Assembly (NCBI RefSeq): GCF_020537505.1
Contig: NZ_JAJBMO010000001.1
Coordinates: forward strand, 186,001-250,000
Direction of reading: 5' to 3'
DNA: 64,000 bases
Source of the DNA: Blautia glucerasea
GTDB lineage: Bacteria > Bacillota > Clostridia > Lachnospirales > Lachnospiraceae
Shown: positions 19,060-27,327 of the stretch, one piece after another
How the letters are laid out: each line of letters begins with the position of its first letter
How positions within the stretch are numbered: position 1 is the stretch's first letter
The notes under the pieces: model-generated
Database searches by the model: none
What the model was told of the DNA's origin: nothing
The model's input: only the letters and a program-made list of their open reading frames with translations
Translations under genes and position numbers: made by a program

Positions 19060-20063
19060 CCTTGTCTCCTTATGGATTTCCCCATAAAAATATCGGTCTG
19101 AAGTTTTCGTATAATGTGCTCAGGAAGATTCTCTGCACCTTCCAGCCGTTCCAGCATGATCTGTGCAGTTTCCCTGGCAATTTTCTCCGTGGGCTGGGAA
19201 ACGATGGTCAGAGATGGCCTGCATGCGCGGGCAAAGGGCAGGTTATCAAATCCAACCAAGGAAATCTCATCTGGCATGGACACCCCCATCTCATTAAGTC
19301 CGATCACAGCACCCATGGTCATTTCGTAATTGGTCACGAAAATAGCTGTCATATCCGGATTCTCCCTCACCAGTTCTTCCACTGCCTGTACGCCTCCCTG
19401 GATGGTATAATCGCCATGACAGATCAGCTTCTCGTCAACAGCTATCCCATGTGTCTTAAGAGCTTTCAGGTAGCCGGACATACGCTGCCTGGCTGTAAAT
19501 ACCTCATCCGGTCCACCGATCAGGCCAATCTTTTCATGCTGCTGTTCTACCAGCATAGCTACAGCTTTCTCGGCGGCATTCTCATTGTCTACCAGTACAC
19601 AATCGCAGGAAATTCCCTGAATCATACGGTCGATTAGTACAATCGGCTTGCCAGTTCTCTGAAATTCCTTCAAATGGGCACCAGACATATCTACCGGCAT
19701 ATTGATAATTCCGTCTACCCGCTTCCTGGTAAGGAAATCTATAGCTTCCTTCTCAAGCTTCTTATCGGTCCTGCAGTCACAGACAATGGCTGCATAACCG
19801 TGGCTTCTCAGAATATCCTCCATTCCGCTGATGATCTCTGCACAGAATACATTGTTCAACTCCGGAATCACAACTCCCACCGTCTTGGTAGCATTGGTCT
19901 TCAGACCCCGGGCAACTTCATTCACCTCGTAGTGTAATTCTTCGATGGCTTCCTCGATCTTGATGCGGTTCTTCTCTCTTACATTGCCCCCATTAAAATA
20001 AGAGGAGATCGTTGCCAGGCCAAGTCCTGTCCGTCTGGCAATGTCTTTCATCGTCGCTGCCAT
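19056..20063 (-). CDS. LacI-family transcriptional regulator
   Basis: 335 residues. The helix-turn-helix MKDIARRTGLGLATISSYFNG is at residues 5-25, followed by the hinge helix and a PBP-like effector domain (VGVVIPELNNVFCAEII, SLVGFDNLPFAR). It is the second gene of the ketose operon and probably represses it through the palindrome at 20975-20994, relieving repression when sugar or phosphosugar binds. Confidence 0.92.
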   Translation of the reverse strand: MAATMKDIARRTGLGLATISSYFNGGNVREKNRIKIEEAIEELHYEVNEVARGLKTNATKTVGVVIPELNNVFCAEIISGMEDILRSHGYAAIVCDCRTDKKLEKEAIDFLTRKRVDGIINMPVDMSGAHLKEFQRTGKPIVLIDRMIQGISCDCVLVDNENAAEKAVAMLVEQQHEKIGLIGGPDEVFTARQRMSGYLKALKTHGIAVDEKLICHGDYTIQGGVQAVEELVRENPDMTAIFVTNYEMTMGAVIGLNEMGVSMPDEISLVGFDNLPFARACRPSLTIVSQPTEKIARETAQIMLERLEGAENLPEHIIRKLQTDIFMGKSIRRQG

Positions 20064-20074
20064 AAAACCGCCTC

Positions 20075-20923
20075 TTATTCAGCCTTTCCGTCACAGCCGC
20101 AAACTTTCATACGAGCCATTACAAGTTCCCTCACAGCTGCAATTCCTGCCTTACCGTATGCTTTCGGATCAAATACCTTCTCATCTTCAAGTGTCTCTCT
20201 CACAGCCTTGGAATATGCTGCACGAAGCTCAGTAGCGAAGTTCACCTTGCAGATTCCTCTCTTTACGCAGTCCATAACGTCTTCGTCACTAAGTCCGGAT
20301 GCACCGTGAAGAACAAGCGGAATATCTACAACTTCGCGGATCTCACTTAAACGCTCTTTATCAAGGACAGGTGTTCCTACATAGAAACCATGTGCAGTAC
20401 CGATTGCAACTGCAAGGGAAGTAACGCCTGTGCGCTCTACGAATTCCCTGGCTTCCCGTGGATCTGTATTGGTATCTGCTACTGCAACCAGGTCATCCTC
20501 CTTGCCACCTACCTTACCAAGTTCTGCCTCACATGGAATTCCCATGGATGCTGCAACATCAGCCACTTTCTTACTCACCTCAATGTTGCCCTCATATTCC
20601 AGTTTAGAGCCATCGATCATAACAGAAGTATAACCAGCCTTCAAAGCCTTCATAGCAAGGTCAAAGCTACTACCGTGATCAAGATGCAGGCAAACCGGAA
20701 CGGAAGCCTTCGCAGCCTCTGCAGCAACAATAGCCTGGTAGGTCTCAAGAGTACCATACTTAATTGTGGATGGGGTGGTCTGGATCATAACAGGAGCCTT
20801 CAGCTCCTCAGCGGCCTGAATGATAGCCTTCACCATCTCCATATTCTCTGCATTAAATGCACCTACTGCGTAACCGCCCTGCTGAGCCTTCAACAACATT
20901 TCCTTAGATGTAACAAGTGGCAT
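20075..20923 (-). CDS. Class II ketose-bisphosphate aldolase (GatY/KbaY/Fba-like)
   Basis: 282 residues. Zinc and catalytic elements are visible: HLDHGSS near 80, AIGTAHG near 178 and VLHGASGLSD near 208. These enzymes cleave fructose- or tagatose-1,6-bisphosphate to DHAP and glyceraldehyde-3-phosphate. It is the first gene of the LacI-controlled operon, directly after the promoter-operator. Sugar epimer specificity cannot be told. Confidence 0.92.
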   Translation of the reverse strand: MPLVTSKEMLLKAQQGGYAVGAFNAENMEMVKAIIQAAEELKAPVMIQTTPSTIKYGTLETYQAIVAAEAAKASVPVCLHLDHGSSFDLAMKALKAGYTSVMIDGSKLEYEGNIEVSKKVADVAASMGIPCEAELGKVGGKEDDLVAVADTNTDPREAREFVERTGVTSLAVAIGTAHGFYVGTPVLDKERLSEIREVVDIPLVLHGASGLSDEDVMDCVKRGICKVNFATELRAAYSKAVRETLEDEKVFDPKAYGKAGIAAVRELVMARMKVCGCDGKAE

Positions 20924-20974
20924 ATTCTCCTCCTTCTGCCTGCTGATGCAAGCTGTGAATCTTCTGTTTTTTGA

Positions 20975-20994
20975 AAACCGAAACGTTTCCGTTT
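20975..20994 (-). promoter_or_regulatory. LacI-type operator of the ketose operon
   Basis: Palindromic core GAAACGTTTC (20980-20989) with AAAC/GTTT flanks and central CG, the hallmark of LacI/GalR-family sites. It lies just past the -10 where bound protein would block transcription. It also resembles a CcpA cre site. Confidence 0.75.
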
Positions 20995-21000
20995 GAGTTC

Positions 21001-21029
21001 ATATTACCTCTTTTACCTGTTTCTGTCAA
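21001..21029 (-). promoter_or_regulatory. Sigma-A promoter of the ketose operon
   Basis: Minus-strand -35 TTGACA, 17-base spacer, -10 TAATAT. It is close to consensus and immediately upstream of the operator. Confidence 0.85.
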
Positions 21030-21179
21030 CAGTAAATATTTCATCTTTTTGCGTAAAATTTTACCTTGTAATTTTTGTCAAAGAAAGGTAACTTATAAAG
21101 TAGAATACTTTCGAAATCAGCATTATGGTTTTGGATTCCTATGCCTGGTTTTCGAAAAAGAACGAAGGGAGAATATATT

Positions 21180-21623
21180 ATGTTAAAAGGAATTCCGGAA
21201 ATACTTTCACCACAGCTTTTAAAGGTTTTATGCGAAATGGGTCACAGTGACCGTATCGTCATCGCAGATGGTAACTTCCCAGTAGAATCCATGGGTAAAA
21301 ATGCAGTTGTTGTACGCTGCGACGGACATGGGGTTCCAGAGCTTCTGGATGCAATTCTCACCGTTATCCCACTTGATTCCTATGTTGAGAAACCAGTAAC
21401 CTTAATGGAAGTTATGCCTGGTGATCCGGTTAAGACTCCAATCTGGGATACCTACAAAGAGATCGTTTCCAAACATGACGAGCGCGGTGCTGACGCAGTT
21501 GGAAATATTGAACGTTTCGCATTCTACGAAGAAGCAAAGAAAGCTTACTGCATCATCGCAACAGGTGAGAAAGCCGTTTATGCAAACGTTATGCTTCAGA
21601 AGGGTGTTGTGATCAACAAATAA
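21180..21623 (+). CDS. fucU: L-fucose mutarotase (RbsD/FucU family)
   Basis: 147 residues from ATG 21180, chosen because GAAGGGAGAAT precedes it. Signature residues are GHSDRIVIADGNFP near residue 21 (catalytic His and Asp) and the C-terminal EKAVYANVMLQKGVV with Tyr-x-Asn. FucU interconverts alpha- and beta-L-fucose for FucI. It is transcribed away from the ketose operon and stands alone, followed by a strong terminator. Confidence 0.9.
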   Translation: MLKGIPEILSPQLLKVLCEMGHSDRIVIADGNFPVESMGKNAVVVRCDGHGVPELLDAILTVIPLDSYVEKPVTLMEVMPGDPVKTPIWDTYKEIVSKHDERGADAVGNIERFAFYEEAKKAYCIIATGEKAVYANVMLQKGVVINK

Positions 21624-21665
21624 AATCCGTTTCGAAACATGTGTTTTATAACAGACTCCTATGAA

Positions 21666-21699
21666 AAAAGCTCCGCCGGAATTTCCCGGCGGAGCTTTT
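21666..21699. terminator. Bidirectional terminator
   Basis: AAAAGCTCCGCCGG pairs perfectly with CCGGCGGAGCTTTT (6-base loop), between the convergent fucU and the SH3-like protein gene. It can serve both strands. Confidence 0.88.
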
Positions 21700-21717
21700 G
21701 GTTTCTCTTAATCTCGA

Positions 21718-22857
21718 TTATTCGCTTTTCTTACTGTTTCTTTTTACAAGCCAGATCACAACTGCAATTCCAATAATGATTACAACGATCAGGATCCAGA
21801 TTGCAGAACTCATTCCATTGGATGTGCTCTCTACGCTCTCACTGGATGCTTCCTGGTCTGCGCTGTCTGCAGGCGCTGCGGTCTCAGTTGCTGCTACTGT
21901 CTCAGTTGGCTCTGGTGTTGGTGTACTGGTCTCGGTCGGTTCCGGAGTCGGTGTACTGGTTTCAGTGGGCTCTGGAGTCGGTGTGCTGGTCTCAGTGGGT
22001 TCCGGTGTTGGTGTGCTGGTCTCAGTCGGTTCCGGAGTCGGTGTGCTGGTACTAGTCGGCTCTGGTGTTGGTGTGCTGGTACTGGTCGGCTTTGGAGTCG
22101 GTGTACTGGTAGGCTCTGCATTCTTTGCATCTGCTTTCTCTTCTTCGCTCTGTGCAGAAGCATTTCCAGCCTCAGCAGTCTCTTCTTCACTGCCTTCGGT
22201 CACTCTGTCACCTGCTGACTGTGCCTCGGCATCTGTCTCTGGGATCAGTTCTACTGAATTCTCTTCTGTGTTGGTAGCCTGAGCAATATTTACCCAGCCG
22301 GAAACTCCGCCGGCTTCTGTCTTGCCCCAGATACCATCTTTACCAGTGTCTACTTCGGTATCAATGTGAAGCTTCTCACCATTGGCAATGTTGCAGCCCC
22401 CGGAAATGGTACCATATTTTTTACAAGGTCCTTTATAAAGGGAAACAGATCCATCTTCTTTTGCATTTACTGTAATGTCGTAATTCACATCTGTGCTTCC
22501 GTATAAAGCAAGCTCAGAAGCGATCGCCTCTGAAAGAGTAGCCGGCTTCAGATAATCCTCCTGAAGGAATCCGAATACACTGTGAAGCTGTGCATAGATC
22601 CAGGTCTTGCCTGCTTCATCCGTGCTCTCACCTTCCACATGAATAGCTGTCCCATTTGGAATAAGCTCATCATTCAGCTTCGGGCTGTCCACGCTCGCCT
22701 CAGAATACATATCGATACCGCCATCCGGCGATTCTACGATCATATAGTAATCGGTCTTATAATCTACCTGCTGTGTCTTTCCTGCATCTGCAAAAACCAC
22801 TGCGGACATGCAGAAGGTAAGAACCACAGCCAGCAGCATTCCCAGCTTTTTCTTCAT
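21718..22857 (-). CDS. Secreted, C-terminally anchored SH3-like protein with Thr-Pro-Glu repeats
   Basis: 379 residues. The signal peptide is at 1-23 (VVFADAG). Two bacterial SH3-like modules lie at about 30-105 and 118-190; the second has GPCKKYGTISGG and VSGWVNI. Then come an acidic linker, a repeat of TPTPEPTETS units at about 250-320, and a terminal hydrophobic helix (about 348-370) with a basic tail RNSKKSE. The layout is a surface receptor or wall-sensing protein held in the membrane at its C-terminus; no sortase motif is present. Its ligand is unknown. Confidence 0.75.
   Translation of the reverse strand: MKKKLGMLLAVVLTFCMSAVVFADAGKTQQVDYKTDYYMIVESPDGGIDMYSEASVDSPKLNDELIPNGTAIHVEGESTDEAGKTWIYAQLHSVFGFLQEDYLKPATLSEAIASELALYGSTDVNYDITVNAKEDGSVSLYKGPCKKYGTISGGCNIANGEKLHIDTEVDTGKDGIWGKTEAGGVSGWVNIAQATNTEENSVELIPETDAEAQSAGDRVTEGSEEETAEAGNASAQSEEEKADAKNAEPTSTPTPKPTSTSTPTPEPTSTSTPTPEPTETSTPTPEPTETSTPTPEPTETSTPTPEPTETSTPTPEPTETVAATETAAPADSADQEASSESVESTSNGMSSAIWILIVVIIIGIAVVIWLVKRNSKKSE
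21900..22110 (-). repeat. In-frame tandem DNA repeat encoding Pro/Thr/Glu stalk
   Basis: About seven units of roughly 30 bases with the core GGTGTACTGGT(C/T)TCAGT and small variation. All keep frame, so copy number can change stalk length. Confidence 0.75.
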
Positions 22858-23002
22858 ATATATCCCCTTTTCCCTGTTATATACTTTTTTATGCTATTTT
22901 TCATTGTACCACACAACCAGAAAGATGCAACCATTTTTCTCATATTCTTCCAGTCTTTTTTCCAGTACAAAAGCCTTCTCAGGCGATTTTTCCCGTATAC
23001 AG

Positions 23003-23035
23003 CAAAGGAGCAGGACCCGAAATCCTGCTCCTTTG
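23003..23035 (-). terminator. 13-base perfect hairpin after fucI
   Basis: CAAAGGAGCAGGA and its complement with an 7-base loop. The T-run on the minus strand is short, so termination is likely but not certain. Confidence 0.55.
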
Positions 23036-23093
23036 TTTCCTTCTTTCTGAATCTTTTGGGGGGGGATGAAAGAAGGGAATTATAAAAAGCTAA

Positions 23094-24890
23094 TTATTTG
23101 TAAAGAGGGCCATAGTTCTTGCAAGCTCTGAAGTCTGCACCTTCTTTATCCATTCCAAATGCGTTCCATGCTGCCGGACGGAAGATATCCGTTTCCGGTA
23201 CATTGTGCATGCAAACCGGGATTCTCAGCATAGAGCACATTGTGATCAGATCTGCTCCAATGTGTCCATAGGAGATTGCACCGTGGTTAGCGCCCCAGTT
23301 GTTCATAACATCATAGGCACTCTTGAATGCGCCATCTTTGCCATCGCATCTCGGTACGAACCATGTACATGGCCATGTATAGTCAGTACGTTTCCAAAGT
23401 GTATCAGATACATCCTCTGGAAGCTCTACAGTCCAGCCCTCTGCGATCTGAAGAACCGGTCCAAGACCTTTTACAAGGTTCAGACGGATCATGGTTGCCG
23501 GCATAGTAGCTCTTGTCTCAAATCTGGAGGAGAATCCGCCGCCACGGAAGTATCCGTTATCAGCTGCATTCCAGGTAGTAGCCTTCATGATCGCTTTCTG
23601 GTCTTCCTCTGTTACGTTCCACCATTCCTTCATAACGCCTTCGCCGTTCTCATCCTTTACAACACCGGAAGCGTCAAGGCAGCATGCGCCAGAGTTGATC
23701 AGATGGATGATACCATCGTTCTCTTTTGCAACACCTTCAAGATCATATCCTGTAACACGTTTTACAGCATTTGCACTCCAGTATGTACGAACATCTGCGA
23801 ACATCTGGGCACGTCCTGTAAGAAGTTTCATAAACAGCATTCCAAGACCATTAAGAACGTCGTTCTCTGTAGCAAGGATATATGGCTCTCTTGCTCCGTT
23901 CCAATCAAAGGAAGTATTCAGCATAGCCTCTGCGAAGTCACCGTTCGGATAGAAGTCTGTCCACTGTCTCTGTCCCTGGAAACCAGCAGCGATTGCGTTA
24001 TGTCCAATTGCCTCCTCAGAGAATTTCGGATCAAGCTTATCGCATCCATTCATAAGCTCCTGGATGATAACTGCCATTTTAACAACAAACTCGAACTGCT
24101 CTTCTTTCTGCTCTTCTGACATCTGAAGTTCTGGCGGGTTCTTGTCGAAACCGATGGTACAGTTCTCTTTTGCCCATTTCATAGCTCTGTCAAATTCTTC
24201 GTGATCATAGATGCCTTCTGTCATACGACGGATGATCTCAACCTCGTCAACAGACTCAACACGCATGCCAAGATAGGACTCGATGAAATCAGGATCAATG
24301 ATAGATCCGCCGATACCCATTGTAACGGAACCGATCTGCAGCCAGGATTTGTTTCTCATAGTTGCAACTGCAACTGCTGCACGACCGAATCTTAACATTT
24401 TTTCTTTTACGTCTTCTGGCATTTCTGTGTCGTCAGCATCCAGAACCTCATGTCCATAGATACCGAAAGCCGGAAGGCCTTTCTGTGCATGTGTAGCAAG
24501 AACGGAAGCAAGGTAAACAGCTCCTGGTCTCTCAGTCGCATTAAATCCCCATACAGCCTTGATGGTCTGTGGATCCATATCCATTGTCTCTGCACCGTAG
24601 CACCAGCAAGGTGTAACAGTTACGGTAATATCAACGCCTTCATGTCTGAACTTGTCTGCGCAGGCAGCAGCCTCACCAACACGTCCGATCGTTGTATCAG
24701 CGATTACAACTTTTACAGGCTCACCGTTGGAATATCTTAAGTTTGCCTCATATAATTCCTTAACGGATTTCGCCATGTTCATGGTCTGCTCTTCCAGAGA
24801 TCCTCTTACATCAAGGGCTCCTCTACGTCCATCGATTGTTGGTCTGATACCGATTACAGGGTAGCTTCCGATTAATCTGCTCTTTGCCAT
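23094..24890 (-). CDS. fucI: L-fucose isomerase
   Basis: 598 residues, matching FucI (about 591). It begins [20 protein letters not shown] and keeps the family segments [19 protein letters not shown] and [11 protein letters not shown], with metal-site acidic residues. It converts L-fucose (and D-arabinose) to L-fuculose in the cytosol. AGGAGG lies upstream. It is transcribed divergently from an AraC regulator at 25129. This is a second isomerase besides the partial one at the window start. Confidence 0.95.
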   Translation of the reverse strand: MAKSRLIGSYPVIGIRPTIDGRRGALDVRGSLEEQTMNMAKSVKELYEANLRYSNGEPVKVVIADTTIGRVGEAAACADKFRHEGVDITVTVTPCWCYGAETMDMDPQTIKAVWGFNATERPGAVYLASVLATHAQKGLPAFGIYGHEVLDADDTEMPEDVKEKMLRFGRAAVAVATMRNKSWLQIGSVTMGIGGSIIDPDFIESYLGMRVESVDEVEIIRRMTEGIYDHEEFDRAMKWAKENCTIGFDKNPPELQMSEEQKEEQFEFVVKMAVIIQELMNGCDKLDPKFSEEAIGHNAIAAGFQGQRQWTDFYPNGDFAEAMLNTSFDWNGAREPYILATENDVLNGLGMLFMKLLTGRAQMFADVRTYWSANAVKRVTGYDLEGVAKENDGIIHLINSGACCLDASGVVKDENGEGVMKEWWNVTEEDQKAIMKATTWNAADNGYFRGGGFSSRFETRATMPATMIRLNLVKGLGPVLQIAEGWTVELPEDVSDTLWKRTDYTWPCTWFVPRCDGKDGAFKSAYDVMNNWGANHGAISYGHIGADLITMCSMLRIPVCMHNVPETDIFRPAAWNAFGMDKEGADFRACKNYGPLYK

Positions 24891-25021
24891 AGTAGTTTCA
24901 TACCTCCTGTTATAAATAATTTAAATTGTTCTTTTATTTCGTTCTCAGGCACTGTGCCTGGGGTGCCGCTGTCGGGAAAAGCCTCTCCCTCTCTTGGCCT
25001 CTCATATTTTTTATTATAGGA

Positions 25022-25055
25022 TTGATTCTGGAAAATTACTTGTGCTATAATAGCA
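25022..25055 (+). promoter_or_regulatory. Divergent promoter region of the AraC regulator and fucI
   Basis: Plus-strand TTGATT, 18-base spacer, TATAAT (25046-25051). The -10 lies inside a 13-base palindrome TGCTATAATAGCA. A minus-strand TATAAT at 25013-25018 with a poor -35 could serve fucI, fitting AraC-type activation. Confidence 0.5.
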
Positions 25056-25128
25056 AATAATAGTACAATATTCACTTTTTCTGTCGAAGCAGTAAAATTT
25101 CTATAAATTTTTGAAGGGAAGAAAGATT

Positions 25129-25977
25129 TTGCAGATTATTGATCAGAACGAAGACCGTCCAAGAGGCACTTATGAGTTTCCTTTTGAGTTTCATCACATT
25201 GACCAAAACCATCCCAAATATGTTATGTCTTACCACTGGCATGTGGAATATGAAATTATCCGAATTCTTTCCGGAGAATTTACCGTCACTTTAGACGAAA
25301 AAAGTTTCAAAGCAGTACAGGGTGATGTGATTTTTATCCATAGTGGAATTTTACATTCTGGAATTCCTGTAAATTGTGTCTATCAGTGCATTGTATTTGA
25401 TATGAACGTATTTTTGAAGCTGAATTCCGTCTGTGCCGATCATATCCAAAAGATCGTCCACCAGGATATTTTGATTTTTCACCACTTTGACAATCGTTAT
25501 CCAGATATTTTAAGTGTCGTAAATTCACTTTTTCAGGCTATGGAGCAACACAAGCCTGGATATGAGCTTTCTATAATCGGACAATTTTACCACTTTTTTG
25601 GTATCGTTTTTAGTAATCATTACTATCTGGACAGCCAGCCCAAGGCACGTCGTGATTACAAACGCATTCTTCAGCTGAAGCAGGTGGTGGAATTTATTGA
25701 AAAAAATTATGCTTCCCCTCTTACTCTGGGGCAGCTGTCTGATTCGGTATCCATGTCGCCAAAATATTTCTGCCGTTTCTTTTCTGAAATGACACATCAG
25801 ACACCTATGGACTACCTGAACCGCCAAAGAATCGAGCATGCCTGCTATGAGATTTCAACAACAGATGACTCCATCACGGATATTGCATACCGCAACGGTT
25901 TCAATGACTTAAGCTATTTCATCCGTACCTTCAAAAAGTACAAGGGAACTACACCGGGAAAATACAAGAAGAGTTGA
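25129..25977 (+). CDS. AraC-family regulator with N-terminal cupin domain
   Basis: 282 residues from TTG 25129, preferred because AAGGGAAG lies about 10 bases upstream; TTG 25111 is an alternative. The cupin sensor domain spans about 25-110 (HWHVEYEIIRILSGEF, GDVIFIHSGILHSG). The AraC double HTH spans about 180-282 (SPKYFCRFFSEMT, GFNDLSYFIRTFKKYKGTTPGKYKK). It is divergent from fucI and probably controls it in response to fucose or fuculose. Confidence 0.88.
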   Translation: MQIIDQNEDRPRGTYEFPFEFHHIDQNHPKYVMSYHWHVEYEIIRILSGEFTVTLDEKSFKAVQGDVIFIHSGILHSGIPVNCVYQCIVFDMNVFLKLNSVCADHIQKIVHQDILIFHHFDNRYPDILSVVNSLFQAMEQHKPGYELSIIGQFYHFFGIVFSNHYYLDSQPKARRDYKRILQLKQVVEFIEKNYASPLTLGQLSDSVSMSPKYFCRFFSEMTHQTPMDYLNRQRIEHACYEISTTDDSITDIAYRNGFNDLSYFIRTFKKYKGTTPGKYKKS

Positions 25978-26494
25978 TCAGCAGGCGGGCACTGGCCAGA
26001 TGTCCGCCCGTAAATAAGGGACAGATTTCCCCTCCTTTTCTTCTAACGTTGCAGATATGTAGAAGAGATGTTATTTTTGTCGTCAGAAGAACGACAGAGA
26101 AGCATTCCTGTATTCTCACAGGCTACGTTGACGCACTTTATGCGCTTTCTTTTGCTGTACAGACGCGAAAAAGCCCCTATTTGTTCTTATTTCGCTACAC
26201 ATGCCATTTTTTCCAGAATGGTCTCTTATTCCAGGACCCTTATGCAAGAGATTTTCAAGTAAATGGATGATGGAATTGCTGCTGATCAGGCAGATTAGCC
26301 CATGGCAGAAAACTGTCCGCACATACTGCTGCAGAACGCCGCAGAAAATCAGAAATTGTTTTTCTCTTTCGTTTCTTCTATTCTAACAAAAGCCGAATGC
26401 TATTACAACGAAATTCGGTCGTAAAATTCTCCCATAATCCGACATCTAAATGATATATTTTATCAGTTTACAGAGTTTTCTTTTTCTAAAAACA
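25978..26494. other. 517-base gap with no recognisable gene
   Basis: A GC-rich hairpin (GGCGGGCA / TGTCCGCC) at about 25984-26009 follows the AraC gene and may end its transcript. The rest gives short frames on both strands without ribosome sites or known motifs. It may be decayed sequence. Confidence 0.4.
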
Positions 26495-26526
26495 TGCTAT
26501 AATATTTTCAGTTAGAAGTTGCTAAC
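26495..26526 (+). promoter_or_regulatory. Extended -10 promoter with inverted-repeat operator
   Basis: TGCTATAAT (26495-26503) is a good extended -10. GTTAG-6-CTAAC (26511-26526) overlaps the transcription start. TTAG/CTAA half-sites resemble DtxR/IdeR-family metal regulator sites; this is an inference by shape only. Confidence 0.5.
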
Positions 26527-26556
26527 AAAAGTACAAAAAAAGGAAGCTATTGGATC

Positions 26557-26793
26557 ATGGGAAGATGTTATCATTTATCAAAAGCTGTTACAGATGACCA
26601 GGCAAACGAAATCATAAAAGAACTTGCAGAGCGAGGCGATGTGAAACACGCTGAAATTTCCGCTGACGGACATTATCTTCATGTGGATACCCTTGACGGG
26701 GAATTTTCCGTAGTCATGTATTCAGCAGTAAATATCTGCAGCCGTATTGCAAACTGTGAGCTGTCCTTTGTGAAATTTGATTATACAGCTTAA
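26557..26793 (+). CDS. Small protein of unknown function, HMA-like size
   Basis: 78 residues (MGRCYHLSKAVTDDQANEII...). AGGAAGC precedes the ATG. The sequence alternates helix and strand like a ferredoxin-fold metal-chaperone domain but has no CxxC; Cys 4 near the start and Cys 62 and 68 remain. It is followed by a CxxC HMA protein on the same strand after a perfect 12-base hairpin, and shares the metal-type operator upstream. The function is not known. Confidence 0.6.
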   Translation: MGRCYHLSKAVTDDQANEIIKELAERGDVKHAEISADGHYLHVDTLDGEFSVVMYSAVNICSRIANCELSFVKFDYTA

Positions 26794-26860
26794 GGTCTGC
26801 AGATTACGGGAATGATTTTGTAAGTACACGCCAGAGCCGTTTCTTCTGAAAATATGCCGC

Positions 26861-26892
26861 CAGGATATTTTTCTCTTTGAAAAAATATCCTG
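26861..26892 (+). other. Perfect 12-base hairpin between two small metal-type genes
   Basis: CAGGATATTTTT pairs with AAAAATATCCTG around an 8-base loop. It could attenuate or protect the bicistronic transcript. Confidence 0.5.
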
Positions 26893-26929
26893 ACCATCGG
26901 CAAATCTATTAGGAAATGGAGAATAAATT

Positions 26930-27190
26930 ATGCAGCAGATCACATTAAAAATAGACGGAATGATGTGTGGAATGTGTGAGTCCCACATTAACGAAAGCAT
27001 TCGCAATAACTTTTCTGTAAATAAAGTTATCTCTTCCCATACAAAAGGAGAGACGGTTATTCTTACAGAAAATGATCTTGATGAAGCGAAACTGAAGGAG
27101 ACCATTGATAAAACAGGTTATAAACTTCTTTCTGTCTCAAAAGCTCCTTACGAAAAAAAGAAAGGCTTTTTCTCTTTTTTGAAAAAATAA
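26930..27190 (+). CDS. Heavy-metal-associated (HMA) domain protein
   Basis: 86 residues with the HMA metal-binding loop GMMCGMCESH near residue 10, followed by the beta-alpha-beta ferredoxin-like pattern. The tail is basic and aromatic (KKKGFFSFLKK), perhaps for membrane contact. CopZ-like proteins bind Cu(I) or other soft metals and hand them to ATPases; none is in the window. GGAAATGGAG precedes the ATG. Confidence 0.82.
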   Translation: MQQITLKIDGMMCGMCESHINESIRNNFSVNKVISSHTKGETVILTENDLDEAKLKETIDKTGYKLLSVSKAPYEKKKGFFSFLKK

Positions 27191-27229
27191 CCTTTCTTTT
27201 CCATAATAATCTCAACCCCCATAAAAAGG

Positions 27230-27271
27230 CCCTGCATCGTTTATCATAATTTTCCGGCAAACGATGCAGGG
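27230..27271. terminator. Bidirectional terminator between HMA gene and pduO
   Basis: CCCTGCATCGTTT pairs perfectly with AAACGATGCAGGG; T-rich tails occur on both sides. Confidence 0.85.
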
Positions 27272-27327
27272 TTCTTTTATACTATTTCGTTTACAAATCA
27301 TTCTCCAAATTGGGAAAAATATTTCCG

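Noticed and set aside
21900..22110. Possible CRISPR array
   Set aside because: Repeats are contiguous, in frame and have no unique spacers.
21698..22282. Val/Gly-rich repetitive frame on the plus strand
   Set aside because: It is the antisense reading of the Thr-Pro-Glu repeat of the SH3-like protein.
23205..24119. 304-residue plus-strand frame
   Set aside because: It is antisense to fucI and has no ribosome site.
25978..26494. Decayed insertion sequence
   Set aside because: No transposase motif or matching terminal repeats could be shown.
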